A DNA stretch of 64,000 bases. It comes from Perkinsus chesapeaki (Eukaryota > Perkinsozoa > Perkinsida > Perkinsidae). Below are positions 22,092-33,612 of this stretch, piece by piece. Below the pieces are notes generated by a model. It did no database searches. It was given only the letters and a program-made list of their open reading frames with translations, and was not told where the DNA came from. The stretch covers positions 51,624 through 115,623 of the forward strand of contig JAAPAO010000035.1 in assembly GCA_013115145.1 (NCBI GenBank). The letters are read 5' to 3'. A program made the position numbers and the translations under genes. Within the stretch, counting starts at the first letter, position 1. Each line of letters starts with the position of its first letter.

Positions 22092-25000
22092 GTCGGCCAC
22101 TGCTCGTGACGAGGGACAAGAGGTCACAGTTGACAGCTGCATCCAGAAGCTTGCTGTTGGGGACTATGATGCGTAGGCTTCCAATTCCGATTGAGATAGT
22201 AGAGTCTTGCTTTTAGGTATATAAGAGAAGTCCAGCTCATCGTGGCTGGCCGCGAGGACCGGGAGCCGGACAGCTATCAGAAGGAGCAGAGTCGGGAGCT
22301 GATACGACGGGCAGAGGAGACGGCCTGCACAATCGCTTCAAGGTGGGCATTGGTTTGATTGGGCGCAGTATTGAATTATTGCTTGGCAGGTCTGGCTCGG
22401 GTGATTCTAAGAATGAAGAGACGCTTGATAGGGTAGGTCTACGGCTCGGGCAGAATTGAGCATTCCTATATGGCCAATGATAATCGAACATATATACGGT
22501 GATAATAGATAACCGAATAGTCCAAACAAAGTCGATAGTAACAGGACGGCGGCGGGCGGTTGACATAAGATTTGGGCGAGCCTTGTGAATATCACTGTGC
22601 CATGCTCAGTCTGATTTTTGCCGTTGTCGACGATGCTCCATCGTCGAATATCTTTTAACGCTTATTGTTAAGTAGCACGGTTCGCAGCTCCCAAACTGTC
22701 AAATCAGGCAGACTGATCCACAAAGGATTATACCTATCCGATTGGTGAAAATGATGATGATGGATAATACTAACATCTTACTGGAATCTTTCGGGAATCT
22801 TACGGGAATAGTGCATAGGAACGTAAATTCTGCCGACCAATAGAAACGTAAATCTTGCCGACCAATAGTAACGTAAATCTTCCCGACCAATAGTAACGTA
22901 AATCTTGCCGACCAATAGTAACGTAAATCTTGCCGACCAATAGTAACGTAAATCTTGCCGACCAATAGTAACGTAAATTCTGCCGACCAATAGTAACGTA
23001 AATTCTGCCGACCAATAGTAACGTAAATTCTGCCGACCAATAGAAACGTAAATCTTGCCGACCAATAGAAACGTACATTCTGCCGACCAATAGGAACGTG
23101 AATTCTGCTCTAGACAGGAACGCTGGTTAGGTGCATAGCCTTGGTGGTCTTAATCAGATACGTGGAATGGTTGTGAGAATACCGAGCACATTGGCCATGC
23201 TCACTGCTGATTGGGCTAATCCCTTTTACATTGGGGATTCCCTACTGGCGGTGGTTCGAGGATATATACAAGGGAGATTCAGTACGTTGTTACATGTGTT
23301 TGCACGCATGCGCAACTCAACATCTTTTCAGGGAAATACGAGGGCATCTCTGACGTGAAAAAGAGCTTGAAAAACTCAAGGGCGTAGGAAAATTTTTCCG
23401 GTGTTTTCCGCAGTAGCGAATGCCGTCAGATTCCACCGCTTTATCGATGGCTGCGGCGTCCTGAAAAGATGGTACGCTATCGATCTGAGGTTGTGGACGA
23501 GAGTGCTCGAAGCGTAGGGTCGTTGGAGTGGGAACCTGTTTTCATCAATTTCTAAGGTACGGCGACAGGATGATAACCGATATGAAAATCACAGTGCAAG
23601 AAGAAGCACTCGCGCTGGCAGGGGATTACTCTGCCGAAGTTTTAAAAGAGAAGACTCCGATACACCAGAGAATCAAAATGGTAGGGGACACCAATTCGAC
23701 AAGGGACACTTTGACCGATTTAGGCTCTTCAATCCGACCAGAACGAGGTGTCATCATCAAGTCAATCGCATCTCGATGGCGACTCCTTCGCGAAGGTCAT
23801 CAACGAACTTGGAGCGTGGTAAGTCCAGATTGGTCAGCAAATTGCTAGGGCTTTATCGTGGTTATATTTGGGTTGTATGCTTCACTTTGTAGACATTTAC
23901 AGTATCTTGATGAGGTGCCCCGCTGGCAGGTGTATCGTACCACAAATAGAGTTCGTGCATCGGTTTGGGAAGAAGGGAGATTCTTGGAGTCGAATGCGGA
24001 CGTCGTTGATACCACTGCTAAAGCAAGTGAAGAACGACCCTGCCTTTCAGAAACGATGCATCCTTTATTTAATTCAACAACACATGTACGAGGCAGCAGC
24101 GAAGAGCAGCGAGAATGAGTTTGATCAGGTTCGAGCAGAGGAACAGGAAGAAGGAGAAGGCAGCTGGGAAAGAGAGGAACCCGGAGAGAAGTACTATGAT
24201 AGAGCCGACCCAAAAGGACGTCGAGATTGCCTGCATCATGGTAAGGCAAATCTGGCGGTTGTGGAATTTGGTACCCTATAAGCTTACTGGGACAATAGGG
24301 AGCATTTGCATATTTTCTACAAAACGCCAAATTAGCAAATGGGGCCTCCAAAAGGTGGCAAGAAGCCAATAATCGTCTCAAGCTTTGTAGGCAATCGATT
24401 ACAGATTATTTGCTATGGCAGTAATCATCTTGAAAATCCCTGAAGTTACAATATTTTTATTCGTCCGTAACCCGAGTTCCGAGTACTCTACTTGCTGTCT
24501 GATGTCAGTTTGATTTTGATATAACAACACTATCGAGCCCCGATGATCCCACCGAATTCCATACAAGAGACGTGGACGAGTTCTATGACAGGCTGAGGCG
24601 GAACTGGATGATGGAGATGATCGGCTGTCACCATATGACAGCGGAAGACATCCTAGATTTTTTCGGTAAAGCTTCGCGGAATAAGTTTTCCGAAAAAATG
24701 GTGTAGGTGATGATGACAGGCTTCTGAGAGGAGCCTTCAATAAGTATGGACTCAACGGTGACGCGGCGTCACAGGCGATACTGTTGTTGGGGAACTCGGA
24801 GCTTCGAAGAGTGATGGGAAAAGAGGTCGCCATCAGTCCTGTAAGTTGTGTTTTGCTTATACGATGGAGGTGGAATAATTGGTAGGCTCTCGAATACTAC
24901 CTTTCTATCATGAAGTATGGCTGCGGGGATCCGGGGAATTACCAGGACGTTTTCGGGCCAATCAGCGAGGACTGTGACGAGGAAAACGATAAGTACTTTT

Positions 25001-27073
25001 GGTTACCGATGTACATCGACCCGCCAGGTGAGACTCATGGATCTTCTGACCAAGTCGGGAAACGCTCAAAATTCTCGAGACCTTTTCTGACCAGGAGTGT
25101 ATCCCCTATAGTGATTACTAGCTCCTCCCCGTACGTTTTCGACCATTCTTCGAGGCCTTAAGATCACCAATGGCGAACTGACTGGCGCTCTAAAGACAGT
25201 GATGAGTAACTTTACTCAAGTTGTTGCCCGAATGTCCGCTGAGTAATGGGAATAGTGTCCTTGATCTCTCAGGTGTGGACATGTTTGATCTCACTTCTCC
25301 TGATTCGTATGCTGTTCACATGATAGAGACCATCGATAAGCTGAAGGACCTCGAAGATATCCTCACCACTTTCCAGCCAGGCGAGGTCAGCTTCTCTCGG
25401 TGTGAATAGCTGAATGTCTTGCTGCCTCAGCCGTCCTATCGGTCCATCACATTTGACGTGTTCTTCCGTTGCGACATATCCCTCTACTTGGAGCGCCCGT
25501 CCCCGGCCATCATTGCCATAGCCACACCCACCAAAGTGTACGGTAGATGTTCTTGCATTTTCGGTTAGCTATGTTCAGGTTCCTTATTATGGTCAGCAGA
25601 ATTATCAGCACAGATCAGTCGTTCAACGGCGCAGCTGCGCCAAGTGCCCTTCGGCACTTTCTCACATCGGTCCTTTGCCACCCGAATATCCTTAAAGTTG
25701 TCTATGGCATCAACGCGGCCAACTATGCTAAGCTGGTGGTGCTGCAGCACGTGTTGGTCGACGATAGATACAGCGAGGAGGTCCGTAGAGGAGGAGTTGT
25801 CATCCAACCTCTGTTCGATCTCAGTGAGGGTTACCCGAGGCCCTTCGTGGCCGAGGTGCAGGAAAATCTTGCTGGAAGTAGGCTGTAGACGGGCTGTAGA
25901 CGTATCGTATATCCGTAGCGCCTGGAAGTGTTGTACGTGATAGTACAAGGTTCAAATATATCACTACCCGACTCCAGCAATGATCGTATACAATACACTC
26001 GCCGGATCAACACGAAGATGACGAAAATTGTGAATTGAGATAAGATCATTTCTGCTACTAGTTTAGGTGGCTGAGATATCTCCAAGTTGATGCACAAGTT
26101 ATTGGATTTATTACGTCTTGTCCTTTTCCAACCTCAGTGCGCTTGTGCATGGCCGAGGAGTTGAGCAATTGGGACAAGCAGCCCTACCTCCGGTACTCTC
26201 AACTACACTATGCAGCTTCGAGGGTGTGGCTTATGTACATGGTAAGGACATCGCTATATAGCCTACCTTTTGAAAGATTAGCCATTTTAGCTTTACCTCA
26301 CTGTACCTTATGAACGTGTAGAGACAAAGCATTTTCGGAAGATCGACACCGCTGATGCCTACATGTACGGCTGTAAGTCCGACTTCTGCGCTCCGGCCGA
26401 GTAGAGGGATTTTGCCTCCAGATGAGTCCCGTGGGTATAATCGGGGCCCTGACATCGTTAAGCGGGCTGACCTCGATGATGGTGTCACCTCTGCGACCTG
26501 GATGCGTCACGAACGGGATGAGCTAAGACAGTGCAGAAAGCGGTGAGCGAGCAGTTTGGGTTCGGCAAGCTAAGGCGACTGAGACATTCGAAAGATTTCA
26601 CCTTCGACCATGTGAAAGTCGAACGGGGTACATGTGGCCGATTGATCATATTCAACTATCAATTCGAACTTTGTGTACTCCCCAGTTTGAGAGCTGGATA
26701 GCTCGTCACGTGATATTCAAGGATTTGTTGAGCTTTGTCCCGGCCACGTAAAAGTGATGAATTTCGCTGAACCGTAGTAGGCGACGCAACTCGACGCTAC
26801 TTCCTCGTGGGATATTTCTTCTCTAATTGCGCGCATCAAGAACGGTAGCACGCGCTCAGGTATGACAGCATGCGAATGGATAGGATCAAAGAGAACCGTG
26901 AAAGGTGGGAAGAAGATGAGAAGGTTCTCCGAGGTGAAGACTTTTTCGAAGCCTCCGACATGGACAACAGCAATCGGGTAGGTGTCCTCCTTGACTGTGT
27001 GATGATGTATATGGCTGCTTCCAATTCCAGATGCCACCTGCTAGGGGACCTCTGCCGACTCTCATACGTCTAG
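22092..27073 (+). CDS. RNase D/EXD-like 3'-5' exonuclease-fold protein, many exons
   Basis: ATG at 22092 opens MSATARDEGQEVTVDSC; phase-consistent junctions join this to REVQLIVAGREDREP and SGSGDSKNEETLDR (to ~22431). Coding blocks with recognisable borders follow: ~24540-24664 and ~24709-24840 (VDEFYDRLRRNW; LRGAFNKYGLNGDAA), ~24887-25030 (EYYLSIMKYGCGDPGNYQ), ~25160-25400 and ~25411-25540 (RSITFDVFF ... ERPSPAIIAIATPTKVYG), ~25640-25870 (LRHFLTSVLCHPNILKVVYG), ~26140-26240 (AEELSNWDKQPYLRYSQLHY), then basic C-terminal blocks ending SNRCHLLGDLCRLSYV at 27073. The last named motifs are those of the DEDD exonuclease fold: motif I strand, the HPxILKVxxG strand, and LSNWxxxPL-x-QLxYAA. The usual acidic residues look replaced (see findings), so activity is doubtful. 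An intron near 22432-23115 holds a 25-bp tandem repeat. Exon list incomplete. Confidence 0.6.
22814..23108. repeat. 12 tandem copies of a 25-bp CCAAT-containing repeat
   Basis: Unit GACCAATAGTAACGTAAATCTTGCC, about 12 copies, with two main variants (ATCTTGCC and ATTCTGCC) and TAGA/TAGG/TAGT variants at the outer copies. Each unit contains CCAAT and AACGTAAA. It lies in an intron of the exonuclease-like gene. Three reading frames on the minus strand look open only because of the repeat, and I do not regard them as genes. Confidence 0.9.
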
Positions 27074-27341
27074 GCTGATAAGCCAATTGCTTCTACTAAT
27101 ACTGGTGTTTCTATCTGTGCTAGTGTCGTCTTCCCCTCTTGCTGTATCACCCGGTCGCCAGAATTTGTTAAATGCTCTGCAACGATGTTCAAAGCTGTCA
27201 CGCTCTCTTCTACAGCAGCAGCTTTGGGTTCACCTCTACGTGCATCAGCCATGGTCCGAATACCCACCTTCATGCCGGCTTCGACTAAAGTGCGTAAACG
27301 ACTAAGGAATGATCAGTGCTAGGGCGTCGTGATTCTGCTAG

Positions 27342-30300
27342 ATTGTCCCGGTTGCGTGGTCTCGTGTCTCTTATGCACGCTCGTTCTCCTCCTCCTCGGC
27401 GGGCCAGCCTAAAGAGAAGGAGTTGTTGAAGGGCATTCCTAAGAACGTAGTTGACGAGAAAACCGGCTCGAGTAAGCCGGCTACGTTGAGCACGATCTTG
27501 AAGAAGAAAGAGACCCGAGAGGAAAGCTGGGAGATAATGAAGTATATGAGCAAGTTTGTGTGGCCCGAGAATCCGTAAGATATCCTACCTCTCCTAGTTG
27601 TGCTTTTTATACAGTAATGTTCACATGGTATTCCTTAGTGAAAGATCTTGTTTCAGACAGTATCTTCTATTTCGAGGTATAACATAGCACTATTCCCCCT
27701 GGTGCTTTTGAATAGTTTTCTGGTCGATGAAGATTTGTTGTCTGTTTCCTCAGGGCCTTTCGTATCCGTGTACTAGGCTCAGCAGCATGCATCGTGTTAG
27801 CCAAGTTGGCTACTATTCAAGCCCCAATACAGCTCGGTGTAGCCATCAAATGATATGTGTGAATTTTGACCATGTCTTCCTCAGGCCTTGATAAACTCCT
27901 TGTCGGTCCCTGTCACTGCAGTCACCACACCTTTGTTGCTCCTATCCTCATTCGTTCTCGCCAAGATCTGCCAGTCAGCTTTCACAGAGCTCAGAGGCAT
28001 CATTTTCTCGAATGTCTCCCAGGATGCCTGCCGACGTGAGATAACAACCAGTTGACTTCGCTGCATGCGAGGGTGCTTCAGGAATCGCTCGGAAGGCCTT
28101 TGAGCACGTTCACACGCTCGACATCAGTTTTCTCATTGGCTCTCGTAGCGGCGAGGTTCAGGCTATCATCTCGAGATCTCTCCGATCGGTGACGAGTATG
28201 CTCAATATGATGCTTTTCAACGTAATGGAGGTTGTTCCCTGAATCTACTGTATGCTTTCCTTTGTCTAGATGATACCAACAGCGCTGGAGTTCTCCTTGG
28301 TTCTATGGGTAAGACCAGCTTGGAATGTAGACAGGCTATTGTGTCGCGGCAGATTCTCGCAACTCATGCCGGAATCCCCGCGGCTTTGATAACGTCGGCG
28401 ACGATGGCGGCCTATGTTGGCTTCACCACGTAAATTCGTATGCATTCAAGCCTTTGCGAGCTTCACTTTTGCCAGACACTACACGACCAAGCGGAACGAG
28501 TACCGTAGAAAGATGAATGTGAGCACCGGAATATCTGGGGCTTAGTGGCGAGAGCTGGATGTCTGGTCAGATGGCAGAAAACGAAGCCAACGCGCGGCTG
28601 CTAGATTCTGTCATCAATGCCGAGTCTGTGAGATTCTTCGCCAATGAAAAGAGAGAAACGGAACTCTATGACGAGTCCCTGGCTAAATACGAGTAAGGGA
28701 GGGGTCGAGGCATTCCTTCTTTTCACGTCTTTCTCCGATAAAAGGAACATAACTAACGGCAACTCACCCTACCAAATGCAATGTAGCCACATCCAGTCAC
28801 TAGACTACTCAACACTTTGCAATGTACAGCACAACAACAAAAGCGTAATGAATTCGATAGATATTGGGAAGTGTGGAAGTGATAAAAAGGCGGAGTGATC
28901 TTGTGGGAAGGTGAATCTAATAAAACAGTTTCTATCCAAGGTCATGCAGCACTCACTGTTACAGTTTCCGTATTCCTATCCGATGCGATGTAGATCGACG
29001 GTGAATCTTTCTTGCGAATTTTCAATGGGAAATGACAGTTCCAAGTTACCCGGGGTAGAACTTGAAGTACTCATCCCCAAGTCCTCGAGCTTCAGTTGTT
29101 TGCCAAATAGTTCCCGCACTTCACCTGGCTTTGAATCTAGAAGAAGCGTTTTCCCTGATGCGGACTCTCTTGCGCCTATAACAGGAAGAAATATGTTCTC
29201 ACGGCCGACCGAAAAAAACTTGAGAGATATTTTTCTCTCCCACATGTGACCCCTGAAGATGTCAACCTCGATTCTATCAGGGGAGTAGTCTGGGCTGGCA
29301 TAGCGGCCATCTGGTATAGGTCCGACATGAGGTTGATGTGATTCGGCAGATCCGCTCATGATAGAGGGTGACGTTTTCTGTATAGGACTTCCCCGTCCCC
29401 GCTTAATATCCTTTTCTGCCACCGGGGAATCCATCTGCCTCTTTCTTTTGCGAGTAAAAGTTAACTGTTTTGGTTTGGACTCTGCTGCCTTCTGGACAGT
29501 GGTGTGGGGCTCTGGTCCTCTAGGGGAGTCGAGCTTCTTTAACGGTAGGTTCTTCTCCCATTCCATAAATCTTTTGTTATTGTCTCGCTTCGGCTCAAGT
29601 TTCAATTCCAGTCCACTGGTTGTTGTACATATGTCCAAATAACTAGTAGAATGAGAATCACTCTTAACACCGAAATGTTGCAATATCCTCTTTAACCATG
29701 GGCTTGTTCTATGGAAGTAGAAGCAGTCTTGTACAGCACGTGCCTTCATTATTGTTTTTTTTTGCGCGCTTTACCAAAAGGACGGCTTTTGTTGCTGTAT
29801 CGGGTGGTGCATCATTCTCACTCGGCAACAACCTTAGTATGCCAGCCTGACCCTCTGGCTTGGGTATAACTTCAAGCTCATAACTAGGGGTAGTACTCGT
29901 CCGGTAAATGCCTGAAGGTAATTCGGACTCTCCTACTAATTGTCTGGTATAATATTCCTTGTCATTATCATCTTTTCCCACACCTTCAGCCGATGACGCT
30001 TCTACAAGGTGAAGCTCCGAGAATACACTTGACAGAGCAAGAATAAGAGTGCAGATCTTCATGTTACTAAATGAAGGATAACCGATTCTGATGAATAGAC
30101 ATCAAACAGCTCATAGTCCGACCATGATGGCCGTGAAGGGGCCTCACAATTTCTATAGAATGTTTGACAACAAGTCCGAGGTAGAAAGGAAATGACATGT
30201 CCCGAAATTGCAAGAGGATCTTGCTCTCTCTCCCTCTCTTCCTCTCGATCGCGGAAAATTGTCATTTCGAGACATCCTATCAGACGGGAAAAACGGCATA

Positions 30301-32243
30301 TCTCTGTATCGTAACCACAGTTGGACGTGAACAATCACTATTGGTTTTGTGTCACACAGCAACTATCGCGCGTAGATAGGGATCTTAAGATAAGGCCACC
30401 CGGCTCGGTGGCGCACGCCCGTGACCGTATCACTGCTTACTTCGTAGTACGGTTACGGTATGCGCCGTAACACCGTAGTCGTTACGACTCGACGCCGTAG
30501 CGTTATTTTGGCCCGTCTCTAGTCAACAATGCTTTCTGTTCAGGAAGGAGAACATCCGGGTTCTCAAGTCTCTGGGGAGGCTCAATTTCGGCCAGCAGCT
30601 CATCTACAATAGCGGCCTTTTTGCCACCTTGTTCTTAGCCCTTAACCAGTGTGTAGCCGGAACTCTACCGGTCGGTGACCTTGTCATGATAAGTAGGCAT
30701 CACTGTCGTTCAGCTCACATAACCTCTTGCTGCAGACACATTACTGATGCAGCTATCGAGCCCGTTGAATATGATAGGCATGGTTTATCGTGAGACGACG
30801 ATGAGCTTGGTGGACATGAGTAAGCTTCATGCCCTAATGAGAGTTCAGCCATCGATCAAGGATGCCCCAGATGCTAAGGATCTGGTAGGTTTGGAAGTTC
30901 TGGAAGGGTTTCGGAGAGTAGAGAATATCCGTAGGTATCCAATATCCTCAACAGGGCACTGCCATTTCTTAGAATGTGAAGTGTACTCTTTAAAGCTGAG
31001 TGAGGGGAAAATTGACCTGAATTTTTGTGAAATTTTCGAGAAAAAAGATCTTGTCTGCCAACAAGTTCACTCGACCGCAATACTATATTCCGACACTGTA
31101 TGCTGGCTCTTGTTACAGGTGCTCAAGGGCGGACAAGTTTCTATAAAGGATCTTAGCTTCGACTATGGTTCGGATTCTCGGAAGATTCTTGACGGTTTCT
31201 CTCTCGACATCCCAGCCGGCCACAGAGTGGCAATAGTTGGTTCGTCTGGTGAGCAGCAGCATCTTCACGAGTAGCTTCGTCGACAAGACTTACCGTCTGT
31301 CTAGGCGCTGGAAAATCGACGGTGCTTCGATTGCTCCTCCGTATGTACGCCCCTACCTGCGGGTCCATAAGCATAGACGGGCAACCAATCGACAAGGTTA
31401 CTCTTTCGTCGTTGAGGAAGAACATTGGTACCGTTTGTTAGTGGATTCGCTTCTAGGGTATAGCAAACTGTTTATTAGGAATCGTCCCACAAGATTGCTC
31501 TCTGTTCCACGACACTGTCTTTAATAATATCCTTTATGGCCGATTGGATGCCACCGAAGAGGAAGTCGTCGCTGCAGCCAAACTGGCCGAGATTCACGAC
31601 ACCATTATGAACTTCCCTAGAGGGTGAGCCGATCATTTTGGGGTGTTGCAGTAAGACGCTTCTGCTGGTAGGTACCAAACGCTTGTCGGCGAAAGAGGTC
31701 TCAAGCTGAGCGGCGGGGAGCGACAGCGAATTGGTATCGCCAGATGCCTGCTGAAGAACCCAGAGCTGGTAGGCTCGATTTTCTGCGGCGAACGAAAGTA
31801 GCGATTGTTTAAGGTTCTATTCGATGAAGCAACATCAGCATTGGACTCGGAGACCGAGCAGAATATTCTGAAGGGATTCGAGCAGCTTACGGCATCGAGA
31901 ACTTCCCTTATTGTGGCGCACAGACTGTCTACCGTGAGTCTATATCTCCAGATAGCGTTTGCTACTGTCCTCCTTCAGGTCATGAATTGCGATACGATAT
32001 GTGTTCTAGATGAGGGCAAGGTTGCAGAGAAGGGCTCACATAAAGAGCTTATGAACATAGAAAACGGAAAGTAAGTGTCAGTGGAGTTGGTGCCTTATGG
32101 TGCACGGTCTTACCAAACCAAATGCAATCAGGTATCGTCAACTTTGGGAGCGTCAGTTCCTCGTTGATGAGGCGGAATCCATAGGCGAGTCCCTAAAGAA
32201 CGAAGATGACGCTGGCGCCTCCTCCTCTACCACGACTGCCTGA
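27342..32243 (+). CDS. ATM1: Mitochondrial ABC half-transporter, ATM1/ABCB7 family
   Basis: Exports a glutathione/sulfur compound from mitochondria for cytosolic Fe-S assembly. Exons mapped by phase: 27342-27574, 27754-27838, 27885-28035, 28082-28221, 28270-28308, 28335-28429, 28476-28518, 28571-28692, 30544-30692, 30736-30884, 31119-31248, 31305-31427, 31479-31623, 31672-31768, 31814-31933, 31979-32070, 32132-32243; 674 residues. The N-terminus is Ser/Arg-rich ([11 protein letters not shown]), as for a mitochondrial leader, but the initiator exon is not found. Family signatures: [61 protein letters not shown]: Walker A GSSGAGKST, Q-loop IVPQD, signature LSGGERQR, Walker [13 protein letters not shown]-loop AHRLST. 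All catalytic motifs are intact. Introns are 36-72 nt, apart from three longer ones of 179, 234 and 1851 nt; the 1851-nt one (28693-30543) contains an antisense gene. Confidence 0.93.
28976..30062 (-). pseudogene. Family A copy 2, nested antisense in the ATM1 intron, frameshifted
   Basis: Starts at 30062 with a good signal peptide ([19 protein letters not shown]) and the first repeat ([29 protein letters not shown]). The frame breaks in a run of nine A (plus-strand T run 29755-29763) and resumes one base over with [19 protein letters not shown]. The linker is basic ([16 protein letters not shown]) and the second repeat reads [20 protein letters not shown] ... [18 protein letters not shown], stop at 28976. 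Apart from the single-base break it aligns end to end with copy 1 (20132-21319). Either a recent pseudogene or a homopolymer sequencing error. It is transcribed, if at all, against its host gene. Confidence 0.8.
30385..30540. other. GC-rich inverted-repeat stretch in the ATM1 intron
   Basis: Just upstream of the splice acceptor at 30543 lies a GC-rich stretch with imperfect inverted repeats (CGGTTACGG ... CCGTAACACCG at about 30449-30474) and several ACGGT/ACCGT elements. The base composition differs from the rest of the intron. It could be the edge of inserted DNA; nothing else is recognised. Confidence 0.35.
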
Positions 32244-33612
32244 TCATTTGCGACTTGTTTCTTTGTTAAGGCTGTCCCTATTCACATTGTGCAAAGTTTC
32301 GTACATTGAAAGATGCATGTCGCTGCTGTGTTATGGATATGGTGCCTTTCCCTGTGTAGCGGCGCTAGCTTCGCTTCGTTGTTAACCGGAGCCGTTCATG
32401 GTTATCGGTGCTGACTTTGAGTCGTTTTGTGTCCTGCGATCGCCGCTGTGTTCAAGCTTCCAATTCCCTCCTCAGTGTTCCGGGGATCGCCGTCACATAC
32501 ACTGCGCGTCAACTTCTTATCAACTCGTGTTTTTTAAGGGTTTAAGAACAACTAAGGTGTACTCATCAACGATTACCTCAAGGATATGTTCCCTAGTCAA
32601 AATAAGTATATCCTCCAAGTTTCAGAGCCAAACTCCCTGTCAGTAGTGAGTAATTAAAAGAATTGTGCAAAATCGGTGCAACACATTCTTAGAAATTACA
32701 GCTTGAAAATGCACGCAAAATTCAAATAATTCAGACCTAATCACATACACCATTGGAAAGCTTTCTTCACTATATGACATCAGTTTCGTAGTCTACCTGT
32801 GATCGCGGTATATCTATAGATAGTGTAGCCGTGAACGTCTTCCGTCTGGGGCAGCAGCCGGCAGTTGCGCCCCACATAGCGTGCGGCCCTGCGCCTGCTG
32901 TCTACCCCTGCCCCTCCTGTTTGTTGAAGACCTCGAGATATCGAGTTTGACCTCAGGAGTCCTAGCGACCGCGTTGAGTCGTTAGTGGTTGTTCTTTTGT
33001 TGTTATCTGCTTATTGATGGCTCGTGCATTCGACACCCCGTTTTCCTTTAGTAAGGCCCTTTGTCCACAGGCGCTATGCGCCGCTCCATGGCCGCCCTGC
33101 GCCGAGCTTAGGCGATGCGATCTCGTGTATAAGAACACTCTGTAATCATTCATAGCTCGGGTAGTTATAGGCGCTGTGTTTGATATCTGTGCTCGCATTA
33201 GCCATTATCTCCCCTAGTGCCTAATGAGTAACCAAAACATCCCCGAAGTGTTAGAGTTGTCACTGGGAAGACTCGGTATAGAGCCACGAGAAGCTGCACA
33301 TCGAGCATGCGTCTTCCTCTTCTTATTAGAAATAATCCTTCATGGAACCCCTACGGGATGGTTTCGCCTCGACAAGGCCGGCGCGCGTGGTTAAAAAGAA
33401 ACCGTCGGCGTAGCGGAAGCCTTCGCTCGCCTAAGATTCGTTTGCTGCGTTTCCGATCGTCGTGTCCTCGCGAATAAAGCCCCGGAACTATATCGGACTT
33501 TTGAAAGTGTGAGCGTCAGGCTTGGGAGATAATTTCTCCTAGTGGACCCTAAGCCGGTACTCCTTAGCAATTTTGTGTGTTTTAAGAGCCAGCCTCCTCC
33601 CAGGCTTCCCCA
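32244..33612. other. Intergenic, no gene seen
   Basis: 1.37 kb between ATM1 and selenoprotein M. No frame on either strand has family motifs or protein-like composition, and I found no tRNA-like B-box or other RNA gene by eye. It contains ATM1 3' flank and the selenoprotein M promoter. Confidence 0.5.

Noticed and set aside
22699-23090. Three overlapping minus-strand frames of 95-113 codons with repeated YVTIGRQ-like peptides
   Set aside because: They are translations of the 25-bp tandem repeat in three frames and lie in an intron of a plus-strand gene.
30544-32243. ABC transporter read as a 5'-truncated pseudogene
   Set aside because: The missing transmembrane exons were found upstream (27342-28692) across a 1.85-kb intron that holds an antisense gene; every junction keeps phase.
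32244-33612. Search for tRNA or 5S genes in the larger intergenic gaps
   Set aside because: No GGTTCGAxxCC-type B-box with a matching acceptor stem was seen by eye here or in the other gaps.
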